A stretch of DNA of 5,441 nt from Chitinophagaceae bacterium (GTDB lineage Bacteria > Bacteroidota > Bacteroidia > Chitinophagales > Chitinophagaceae), in NCBI GenBank assembly GCA_026785745.1, contig JAJAZO010000438.1:1-5441 (forward strand), written 5' to 3'. The position numbers were made by a program, and so were the translations under genes. Position 1 is the first letter of the stretch. The number at the start of each line of letters is the position of its first letter. Of this stretch, positions 1-5,441 are shown in pieces. The notes beneath the pieces were generated by a model. That model saw only the letters and a list, made by a program, of their open reading frames with translations. It was not told where the DNA came from and made no database searches.

Positions 1-978
1 ATGGCAAGAGAAGTACTGACAAATAATGAAGGATTAGCTACCGGTGTTTCTTATATCAGCAAAGAAGATATGATGGAATACCAGGTGGAAGGGAAAGTGG
101 TAATAGTGGCAGCGAGTGCCTGCGAAAGTGCAAGGTTATTACTTAATTCAAAATCACAACGTCATCCAAACGGATTGGCTAATAGCAGCAATGTGGTGGG
201 GAAATATTTGCATGATTCAACAGGTGCTGCATTAGGCGGCATTCTTCCACAATTGTTTGATAGAAAAAGATACAATGAAGATGGTGTGGGTGGTATGCAC
301 ATTTATTCTCCCTGGTGGTTAGACAATAAAAAATTAGACTTCCCAAGAGGTTATCATGTGGAATATTGGGGAGGACAAAGTCAGCCTTCCTATGGTTTTA
401 GCTGGGGTATTGAAAACCTGAATGGTAAATATGTAGTAAAAGGAAAACAGAAAGAAGGCGGAGGGTATGGTGCTTCTTTGAAAGAAGATTATCGTTATTT
501 CTATGGTTGCGGTGTTGGTATGGCTGGTCGTGGCGAAGCTATTCCTATTGAAAGTAATAACTGTTCTATTGATCCCAATGTGGTGGATAAATTCGGTATT
601 CCTGTTTTAAAGTTCAATGTAAAATGGACGGAGCATGAAATAAAACAGGCAAAACACATGAAGGAAACATTTAAAGAAGTAATGCATAATATGGGAGCCG
701 TTATTACCTGGGGTGGCGATGATGATGAGAAGAATCAATGGGGACTGGCAAAGCCCGGTGAAATTATCCATGAGGCCGGAACAGTACGGATGGGAAACGA
801 TGCAAAAAAATCTGCCCTCAATAAATGGAGCCAGGCACATGATTGTAAAAATCTTTTTTGTGTGGATGGAGGACAGTTTGTTTCGCAAGCAGATAAAAAT
901 ATTACCTGGACGATATTGGCATTGAGTATGAGAGCCAGTGAATATATAATTGATGAAATGAAAAAACAAAATTTATAA
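1..978 (+). CDS. GMC family FAD-dependent oxidoreductase, large subunit (C-terminal part, 5' end outside window)
   Basis: This is the C-terminal 325 residues of a glucose-methanol-choline (GMC) oxidoreductase of the gluconate/FAD-glucose dehydrogenase large-subunit type. These enzymes oxidise sugars or alcohols with FAD and usually pass electrons to a cytochrome or quinone. Residues 33-52 (VVIVAASACESARLLLNSKS) match the end of the FAD-binding region. Residues 185-315 form the C-terminal GMC domain with HEAGTVRMG at 257-265. By family knowledge His257 is the catalytic base and Asn300 (in ADKNITWT) the second catalytic position; the usual Pro after this Asn is Ile here. Family members are about 550-580 residues, so roughly 230-250 residues are missing, including the GxGxxG nucleotide-binding motif. 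The ATG at position 1 is therefore probably an internal Met rather than the true start. The next gene encodes the usual small partner, which supports the assignment. The exact substrate cannot be told. Confidence 0.9.
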   Translation: MAREVLTNNEGLATGVSYISKEDMMEYQVEGKVVIVAASACESARLLLNSKSQRHPNGLANSSNVVGKYLHDSTGAALGGILPQLFDRKRYNEDGVGGMHIYSPWWLDNKKLDFPRGYHVEYWGGQSQPSYGFSWGIENLNGKYVVKGKQKEGGGYGASLKEDYRYFYGCGVGMAGRGEAIPIESNNCSIDPNVVDKFGIPVLKFNVKWTEHEIKQAKHMKETFKEVMHNMGAVITWGGDDDEKNQWGLAKPGEIIHEAGTVRMGNDAKKSALNKWSQAHDCKNLFCVDGGQFVSQADKNITWTILALSMRASEYIIDEMKKQNL

Positions 979-981
979 AAA

Positions 982-1012
982 AGCTACGAGCTATTAGCTG
1001 TGAGTTTCGAGC
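982..1012. repeat. Degenerate 7-bp tandem repeat (AGCTRYG-like) in the intergenic gap
   Basis: Four consecutive heptamers can be read here: AGCTACG (982-988), AGCTATT (989-995), AGCTGTG (996-1002) and AGTTTCG (1003-1009), followed by a partial AGC. All start with AG and the first three with AGCT. The array fills half of the 60-bp gap between the oxidoreductase and its small subunit. No function is evident. It could be a decayed short tandem repeat of the kind scattered through some bacterial intergenic regions. Confidence 0.55.
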
Positions 1013-1038
1013 AAATAGAAGAACCTTAAATTTTTTAT

Positions 1039-1713
1039 ATGGATCGCAGAAAATCGTTGAAACTAATCTTTACTGGTGCAGTAGCAGCCCCTATTGCAAT
1101 CGCTGGTTGTAAAACTGATGATAAAAAAACAGGCACCGCAAAAACGGATGACCCTACCTTCAACCTCGACAGAAACCCCGATGAGGTAAAGTATGAAAAA
1201 GGATTATTGGCACAGGAAAAATTCTTTACCGATCATGAACTTGCAACCATCACCATACTTGCCGATATCATCATTCCGAAAGATGATGTAAGCGGTAGTG
1301 CCAGTGAGGCTAAAGTGCCGGCATTCATTGAATTTATTGTAAAAGATATGCCCAATCACCAGGTGCCGATGAAAGGTGGACTGCGATGGTTAGATATGCA
1401 ATGCCTGAAGCGGTATGAAAAAACGTTTAAAGATTGCAACCAGCAACAACAGATTGAATTAGTGGATATGATTGCCTACCCTAAAAAGGCAAAACCAGAA
1501 ATGAGCCAGGGGGCAATATTCTTTAGCCTGATGCGGGACTTAACTGCTTCTGGTTTTTATACTTCTGAAATTGGGGTAAAAGATCTGGGCTATGCAGGTA
1601 ACAAAGTCAACCAATGGAATGGTGTACCGGATGAAGTATTGCAACAATATAAAATGGCCTATACAGAAAAAGAGTTAAAAGAATGTGTGAGCTTTAAAAA
1701 GACGGATGGATGA
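1039..1713 (+). CDS. Gluconate 2-dehydrogenase subunit 3 family protein, Tat-type lipoprotein
   Basis: This is a 224-residue small partner subunit of a GMC-type membrane dehydrogenase (Gluconate_2-dh3 family). The N-terminus has a twin-arginine stretch (DRRKSLK, residues 2-8), a hydrophobic segment and a lipobox IAGC with Cys24. This predicts Tat export followed by lipid anchoring. The body, from about residue 61, shows the family pattern: FFTDHELATITILADIIIP (62-80), then GGLRWLD (113-119) and GFYTSEIGVKDLGYAGN (172-188), followed by NQWNGVP (191-197). In characterised relatives the small subunit carries the Tat signal and is needed to export and mature the large flavoprotein, so the upstream oxidoreductase is probably carried along; this is inferred. 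After Cys24 comes KTDD, which resembles the acidic export signals of Bacteroidota surface lipoproteins. The start is preceded by a T-rich leader (TTTTTTAT) and no Shine-Dalgarno site. The stop overlaps the next start. Confidence 0.9.
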   Translation: MDRRKSLKLIFTGAVAAPIAIAGCKTDDKKTGTAKTDDPTFNLDRNPDEVKYEKGLLAQEKFFTDHELATITILADIIIPKDDVSGSASEAKVPAFIEFIVKDMPNHQVPMKGGLRWLDMQCLKRYEKTFKDCNQQQQIELVDMIAYPKKAKPEMSQGAIFFSLMRDLTASGFYTSEIGVKDLGYAGNKVNQWNGVPDEVLQQYKMAYTEKELKECVSFKKTDG

Positions 1714-2729
1714 GTAAAACATGGTTATTAGAAAATATCCTGCAGACTCCCCGCACAATAGCTGCACTGGTTGGTAATGTAAAAAAACAGCATGCTTTCA
1801 TCCGTGAACACCTGCAGCCGGAGTTAACCGCTGCAAAAAATGTTAATGATGGAAGTCTTGATGAAAAGGATTTCAAAAAGATTACCCACTATTATGGGTT
1901 GGCTGTTCCTGCTATTCTCGGTGAAGAGATTTGTGCTTTACGGGGAAGCAGTATGTCGCAACGGGAAAGAATGGCGTTAATGTACCAGGGAGCAATGACG
2001 GGCCTGGGAGATGATTTCTTTGACAAGCAGGGCACTTCAACCGAAACGGTAAAAGAATTTATAGAACACCCTGAGCAATTTACCGGCCATACGGCAAATG
2101 AGCGGCTGTTTCTTTCGTTTTACAAAAAGTCTTTAGAGCATGCCCATGATGCCAGCTTAGTAAAGAAATATCTGCGTAAAGTTTTTGCAGCACAGGTAGA
2201 AAGTAAAAAACAGGCTGCACCGGGATTAACCCGGGATGAGATAATGAAAATTACTTTAGATAAAGGAGGTACATCCGTATTGTTTTACAGGGCTGCTATG
2301 TCACATTTTTTCGGGGAGGGAGAAGAAGAAGCATTATATAAGATTGGCGGGTTAATGCAATTTGGCAATGATGTGTTTGGGGTGTATGATGATCGAAATG
2401 AAAACATTGCTACCCTTTTGACAACCACCAAAAAGATAGCTGAGGTCCGAACTATCTTCCGCTCAATAATGGACGAGAGTTTCGCAGCTGTTTATGATGC
2501 TGGTTATCCCAAAAAGAATGTGGAGAAATTTCTTCGCCTTATTTCGATGAGTCTTTGCAGCAGGTGTTTTGTATGTTTTGATCAACTGGAAAAAAAAGAA
2601 GCCACTACTAATAATGTCTTTTCACCAGCGCAGTATTCCCGGAATGATCTTGTATGCGATATGGATAAAGCCGGAAACAAATGGAAATCGGTAGCCTGGC
2701 ATATAAAACATAAGCTAAGCAACCGATAA
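1710..2729 (+). CDS. Putative class I isoprenoid (terpene/prenyl) synthase-like protein
   Basis: This is a 339-residue, apparently all-helical protein with no signal peptide or clear membrane segment, so it is probably cytoplasmic. Its motifs suggest a class I isoprenoid synthase fold. DDFFD at 101-105, in a helix MALMYQGAMTGLGDDFFD, matches the DDxxD metal-binding motif. NDVFGVYDD at 220-228 resembles the NSE-type motif (N/D)DxxSxxxE, with Gly for Ser and Asp for Glu. KGG at 185-187 lies where these enzymes often have a diphosphate-contacting Lys. The motif spacing (119 residues) is within the range of squalene/phytoene-synthase-like enzymes. Such enzymes ionise or condense prenyl diphosphates with three Mg2+ ions. 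A CxxCxxC cluster (Cys283, Cys286, Cys289) lies near the C-terminus. The ATG overlaps the preceding stop as ATGA, implying translational coupling in the same operon. The family call rests on motifs only; product and substrate are unknown, and catalytic activity is not assured. Confidence 0.6.
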   Translation: MSKTWLLENILQTPRTIAALVGNVKKQHAFIREHLQPELTAAKNVNDGSLDEKDFKKITHYYGLAVPAILGEEICALRGSSMSQRERMALMYQGAMTGLGDDFFDKQGTSTETVKEFIEHPEQFTGHTANERLFLSFYKKSLEHAHDASLVKKYLRKVFAAQVESKKQAAPGLTRDEIMKITLDKGGTSVLFYRAAMSHFFGEGEEEALYKIGGLMQFGNDVFGVYDDRNENIATLLTTTKKIAEVRTIFRSIMDESFAAVYDAGYPKKNVEKFLRLISMSLCSRCFVCFDQLEKKEATTNNVFSPAQYSRNDLVCDMDKAGNKWKSVAWHIKHKLSNR

Positions 2730-2801
2730 AATAAAAATTTTAATAAGGAGAAATTTTTCTTAACTTTCTAACTATAACCTGATACTATTAAAGCTTTTTA
2801 T

Positions 2802-4034
2802 ATGTGCAAGAAAATAATACTGCCAGCCGTTTTTGTTTTATTATGTACAACTATTCTGGCGCAGAATAATGTTGCTTTCTTTGAGCAATGCAACTATTCC
2901 GGCAAAAAGTCTTATCTAACTCCGGGTTCTTACAAAGGTTACCAGATGCAGATAGATAATGATAAGCTATCGTCTATGCAAATACCAACTGGTATGAGGG
3001 TAACGATTTACGAACATGATGATTTTAAGGGCAGGTCAGCTACGTATACAGCCAACACATCCTGCCTTACAGACGGATGGGATGATAACACTTCCTCTAT
3101 TGTTGTTGAAAGCATGTACAACCAGCCTGCTTACAACCAAAACGATTATGTAACTTTCTACAATGACTGTTATTCTAAAGGCTATTCACAAAGCCTTCGT
3201 CCCGGAACTTATTACGGCAACCAGTTAGGGTCTTTACGATTAAATATCTCTTCGTTTACCGTTTATGGCAACCTGAGAGTTAGGGCATATACCAGCAGCG
3301 ATAATGCTTCGGGATACTCTTCTACTTTTGAAACCAGTGAAAGTTGTCTTAGCAGTTCTTACAGCGATAAGATCAGGTCGTTGGTAGTGGAATATAAACC
3401 AACACAACCAACTATTAGTTATCCGAACAACCAGCCGGGTAATAACTACCCTTCAAACAACAATAGCAGTTCGTATGCCACTATATACACCGACTGTAAT
3501 TATAGTGGTAGTAGTTTGCGGCTGGCTCCGGGCTATTACCAGGGAGATAAGTTGGGCTTGATGAAATTTGATATTTCTTCGCTGGAGATACCTTCTAATC
3601 TGCGGGCAAAAGTTTATATTAATAATGAATATTTATCCGGCACTTCTTATCTCATTTCCGAGAACACCAGTTGCTTGTCGAATACATTAAATAACAGAAT
3701 TGGCTCATTGGTGATAGAAGAAAGAAGCGGCTACAGTAACCCGCAATATCCGCAATCCCAGGATCAAAATGTGGAGAAAGTGATATTATATTCTGATGCC
3801 AATTTTAAAGGGTTATCCGCATCTGTATTGCCCGGAACCTACGGCACTATGGAACAGGCTGGCTTTATTGATGATAATCTGAGCTCATTATTCCTTCCCC
3901 CCGGTTACAGAGTGGTATTGTATGAATTTGAAAACTTCAGAGGTAAAAATTATACCATCACAGTTACAAAAAGCGGTTTTTCTATTTCCGGATGGAATGA
4001 TAAAACATCTTCAATAGCTATTTACAGGAATTAA
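2802..4034 (+). CDS. Secreted protein with four beta/gamma-crystallin domains
   Basis: This is a 410-residue exported protein. Residues 1-20 form a signal peptide (CKK, hydrophobic core, ILA with cleavage probably before Gln21). Four beta/gamma-crystallin-like domains follow at about 23-104, 116-198, 225-307 and 326-408. The linkers are short and rich in Pro, Asn, Ser and Tyr; the longest is 199-224. Each domain starts with a Greek-key signature such as FEQCNYSG (27-34), YTDCNYSG (229-236) or YSDANFKG (330-337). The calcium motif (N/D)(N/D)xx(S/T)S is intact twice in domain 1 (NDKLSS 53-58, DDNTSS 94-99) and twice in domain 4 (DDNLSS 357-362, NDKTSS 399-404), but degenerate in domains 2 and 3. 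Domains 1-3 each hold two cysteines 58-59 residues apart (30/88, 123/182, 232/291), possibly disulfides; domain 4 has none. There is no type IX sorting domain and no lipobox. It is likely a calcium-binding structural or envelope protein; its biological role is unknown. It is transcribed separately from, or weakly linked to, the upstream operon (72-bp gap). Confidence 0.88.
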   Translation: MCKKIILPAVFVLLCTTILAQNNVAFFEQCNYSGKKSYLTPGSYKGYQMQIDNDKLSSMQIPTGMRVTIYEHDDFKGRSATYTANTSCLTDGWDDNTSSIVVESMYNQPAYNQNDYVTFYNDCYSKGYSQSLRPGTYYGNQLGSLRLNISSFTVYGNLRVRAYTSSDNASGYSSTFETSESCLSSSYSDKIRSLVVEYKPTQPTISYPNNQPGNNYPSNNNSSSYATIYTDCNYSGSSLRLAPGYYQGDKLGLMKFDISSLEIPSNLRAKVYINNEYLSGTSYLISENTSCLSNTLNNRIGSLVIEERSGYSNPQYPQSQDQNVEKVILYSDANFKGLSASVLPGTYGTMEQAGFIDDNLSSLFLPPGYRVVLYEFENFRGKNYTITVTKSGFSISGWNDKTSSIAIYRN

Positions 4035-4105
4035 TAGATGTTGTAGCTAATTCATCGACAACCAAGAATAGCATTAATAAATAAATTGCAAAAGCATAGC
4101 TGAGA

Positions 4106-4888
4106 TCATTTATCTGTCTTCTCGTCGAAAAGCTCATCATAAACAGGACTTTCCGTTTTTGAAAACTTATCCCACCAGGTAAAGTACAATCCAAAATTAT
4201 ACTTGTATTGTTTATGATGCAGGGAATGATGGGTAGCCCCTATCATTGACCGGGTAATAATGTTTTTTGAAAACCATTTAGGATAAACCTCAATATCAAG
4301 GTGATTGATAACACTGCTTATGGACATAATGGTAAGCATGGTGATCAAAACATATAAGTTCATAGGAAGGAAAAGAAGCACCAGCGGCAGGAAAATAGCC
4401 TGTATCAATCCTTCTAATGGATGAAAAGAAAAAGCAGTCCACGGCGATGCAATATGACTGTCGTGATGCCATTTATGCACTATCCTGAAAACTTTTGGTA
4501 GGTGCATCCAACGGTGGAACCAATAATAGTACGTCTCTTGTAAGATAAGTGCGACAAATAAGCTTACCGGCAACCACCATAGCGGATAGTCATGTATGTT
4601 TTCATACAATTTTGTGTAGCCCTTTTGCCAGAATAAAAGTAACACAGCCCCTGAAATACCAAATATTATGGCCGTGATATTACTCCTTATTATTTCTTTT
4701 CTGAATTGTCCCGGAGGATAATCCCTCTGGTTTATCTTTTTGTTTTTCCATTTATTACGCTGCCGCACATAAAACACTATGTAAAATATCCATGACAACA
4801 GGAAATACCTTCCCACTACTACTATGTAAACAACAAGTGCAACAATAAGAAACCATAAAGGGTTTGAAACATCAGGAAGTTTATCCAT
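4106..4888 (-). CDS. Sterol desaturase / fatty acid hydroxylase family integral membrane protein
   Basis: This is a 260-residue membrane protein of the fatty acid hydroxylase superfamily, di-iron enzymes that use O2 to hydroxylate or desaturate lipids. The complete histidine set is visible: HRWMH (125-129), HKWHHDSH (138-145), H156 in FHPLEG, H196 in NHLD, and HHSLHH (220-225), followed by the typical YKYNFGLYFTWWDKF (228-242). Hydrophobic segments lie at about 10-40, 70-88, 103-122 and 160-193, consistent with an enzyme in the inner membrane with its di-iron site on the cytoplasmic side. Its length is normal for bacterial members. The start is the only Met before residue 128 and opens a plausible N-terminus. 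No Shine-Dalgarno site is present, and a candidate promoter ends five bases before the ATG. It faces the crystallin gene convergently. The substrate could be a fatty acid, sphingoid lipid, carotenoid or other isoprenoid; sterols are unlikely in most Bacteroidota. Confidence 0.92.
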   Translation of the reverse strand: MDKLPDVSNPLWFLIVALVVYIVVVGRYFLLSWIFYIVFYVRQRNKWKNKKINQRDYPPGQFRKEIIRSNITAIIFGISGAVLLLFWQKGYTKLYENIHDYPLWWLPVSLFVALILQETYYYWFHRWMHLPKVFRIVHKWHHDSHIASPWTAFSFHPLEGLIQAIFLPLVLLFLPMNLYVLITMLTIMSISSVINHLDIEVYPKWFSKNIITRSMIGATHHSLHHKQYKYNFGLYFTWWDKFSKTESPVYDELFDEKTDK

Positions 4889-4893
4889 TAAAA

Positions 4894-4924
4894 TAAAGCT
4901 AATGAACTTTCGGTAGTCAACAAA
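4894..4924 (-). promoter_or_regulatory. Candidate Bacteroidota-type promoter for the desaturase-family gene
   Basis: Read on the minus strand, TTTG (4924-4921) is followed after exactly 19 bases by TAGCTTTA (4901-4894). The Bacteroidota primary sigma factor prefers TTTG (-33) and TAnnTTTG (-7) at about this spacing, so only the last base of the -7 box differs. The box ends five bases before the ATG at 4888, so the transcript would begin at or next to the start codon. The TTTG lies in the T-rich tail of the neighbouring terminator-like hairpin. Confidence 0.5.
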
Positions 4925-4926
4925 AT

Positions 4927-4956
4927 AGTGAACGGCACCAATTGGTGCCGTTCACT
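4927..4956 (-). terminator. Perfect 30-bp palindrome, probable intrinsic terminator of the PepSY-like gene
   Basis: The two 13-base arms AGTGAACGGCACC and GGTGCCGTTCACT are perfectly complementary around an AATT centre, giving a strong 13-bp hairpin with a tetraloop. Read on the minus strand, it lies 48 bases past the stop of the PepSY-like gene and is followed by ATTTTGTT, a short and imperfect T tract. On the plus strand no T tract follows, so termination should mainly act on leftward transcription. A protein-binding operator is an alternative because the sequence is fully symmetric and sits just upstream of the desaturase promoter. Confidence 0.72.
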
Positions 4957-5004
4957 TCCAACATAAACCTCTGTTCATGAAAACAATAAATACTATTTAT
5001 AAAC

Positions 5005-5441
5005 CTACCATTTTGTTTTTTTCTTTAAAACAGTTCCATTTTCATCTATTAACAGTTTCATTTTTTCTTCACCTTTTGAAAGTTCGATTTCATAAGCAGT
5101 CCTGTTTTTGTCGTTTTCTTTATCTACTGAAGCAATAGTATAGCCTGCAAAATCATTTTGTATTATTTTATTTACAGATGACGGTAATCCGGCAAAGTCT
5201 GTAACAGGAGTTACTGTACCCACCCAATTGTTATCACCATCATACCAAGACCAATATTCAGTATTGTCCATATTAAATTTTACCATATAGTCAGAACTGT
5301 CCATGGCCGGCCAGCCAGACCATTCCCAATCAAACGTACTCACTGGTTCATAACGGTTCCAGGTTACGTTTGAAACATTAGGATACTTTGTTTGAAAACT
5401 GGTTTTAACTGGTTCTGGCACTACAATATTTGTAGTAACAG
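5005..5441 (-). CDS. PepSY-like (beta-lactamase-inhibitor-like) secreted protein, N-terminus outside window
   Basis: This is the C-terminal part of a small protein of the PepSY-like family, common in Bacteroidota as exported proteins of unknown role. Two similar modules are visible (numbering from the Val codon at 5421-5419 as residue 1). The first runs from VKTSFQTKYPNVSNVTW (5-21) through YMVKFNMDNTEYWSWYDGDNNW (45-66). The second runs from LPSSVNKIIQNDFAGYTIASV (79-99) through YEIELSKGEEKMKLLIDENGTVL (110-132). Each has a helix followed by strands ending in an acidic DxDNxW or DENG turn. The reading frame stays open from 5421 to the window edge (VTTNIVV precedes PEPVKTSF), and the codon at 5421-5419 is GTG, so it is most likely an internal Val rather than the start. 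A signal peptide is expected in the missing part. The gene ends with TAG and is followed by a strong hairpin terminator. Confidence 0.8.
   Translation of the reverse strand, partial: VTTNIVVPEPVKTSFQTKYPNVSNVTWNRYEPVSTFDWEWSGWPAMDSSDYMVKFNMDNTEYWSWYDGDNNWVGTVTPVTDFAGLPSSVNKIIQNDFAGYTIASVDKENDKNRTAYEIELSKGEEKMKLLIDENGTVLKKKTKW

Noticed and set aside
713..925. Plus-strand 70-codon frame inside the oxidoreductase gene
   Set aside because: It is an out-of-frame shadow over the conserved catalytic HEAGTVRMG region, which is clearly read in the other frame.
607..969. Minus-strand open frame of 120 codons
   Set aside because: It lies entirely inside the well-supported oxidoreductase gene on the other strand, and its translation resembles no family.
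1694..1876. Minus-strand 60-codon frame
   Set aside because: It spans the ATGA junction of two good plus-strand genes and has no recognisable features.
2744..2750. TAAGGAG, a good Shine-Dalgarno-like sequence
   Set aside because: No start codon lies at a usable distance downstream; the next ATG (2802) is about 50 bases away, so the match is probably chance.
2733..2758. Inverted repeat AAAAATTT / AAATTTTT after the operon, considered as terminator
   Set aside because: The 8-bp stem is all A/T with a 10-base loop, so it is too weak for a confident terminator call in A/T-rich DNA.
2761..2768. TAACTTTC as a -7 promoter element for the crystallin gene
   Set aside because: It resembles TAnnTTTG, but no TTTG or TTG element is found at the proper distance upstream.
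2844..2846. Cys15 of the crystallin protein as a lipidation site
   Set aside because: The residue before it is Leu and it lies inside the hydrophobic core, so it does not fit a lipobox; cleavage after ILA at residue 20 fits better.
4040..4062. GTTGT / ACAAC hairpin between the convergent genes
   Set aside because: There are only 5 base pairs with a 13-base loop and no T tract, so it is not a credible terminator.
5419..5421. Possible start codon of the PepSY-like gene
   Set aside because: The codon is GTG, the frame stays open upstream to the window edge with family-like residues, and no signal peptide follows. It is an internal Val of a gene cut by the window.

Overview
The window looks like chromosomal DNA from a Bacteroidota bacterium, most likely Chitinophagaceae or a close relative. 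This is inferred from several things. The base composition is A+T-rich, and start codons are preceded by A/T-rich leaders without Shine-Dalgarno sequences. One promoter fits the Bacteroidota TTTG/TAnnTTTG type. The protein families also fit: a GMC oxidoreductase paired with a gluconate-dehydrogenase subunit-3 lipoprotein, a PepSY-like secreted protein, and a secreted multi-domain beta/gamma-crystallin. No rRNA, tRNA, CRISPR array, insertion sequence or phage gene was seen.

Positions 1-2729 (+ strand) hold an apparent three-gene operon. It begins with the C-terminal part of a flavin-dependent GMC oxidoreductase that is cut by the left window edge. Next is its presumed small partner, a Tat-type lipoprotein of the gluconate 2-dehydrogenase subunit 3 family. 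The third gene overlaps the second by four bases (ATGA) and encodes a 339-residue protein. That protein carries a DDFFD motif and, 119 residues downstream, an NDxxGxxxD motif, the two metal-binding signatures expected of a class I isoprenoid (terpene/prenyl) synthase fold. A cytoplasmic isoprenoid-type enzyme tightly coupled to an exported dehydrogenase pair is the most intriguing part of the window.

Positions 2802-4034 (+) encode a secreted protein of four beta/gamma-crystallin domains. The outer two domains keep complete calcium-binding motifs, while the inner two are degenerate.

Positions 4106-5441 (- strand) hold two genes. One is a membrane-bound sterol desaturase/fatty acid hydroxylase family enzyme with all its histidine boxes. 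Upstream of it is a PepSY-like (beta-lactamase-inhibitor-like fold) protein cut by the right window edge. A perfect 30-bp palindrome between them looks like the terminator of the PepSY-like gene, and its T-rich tail runs into a candidate promoter for the desaturase gene that would give an almost leaderless transcript.

All intergenic gaps are shorter than 120 bp. The 979-1038 gap contains a degenerate 7-bp tandem repeat. The 4035-4105 gap, between convergent genes, shows no convincing terminator.
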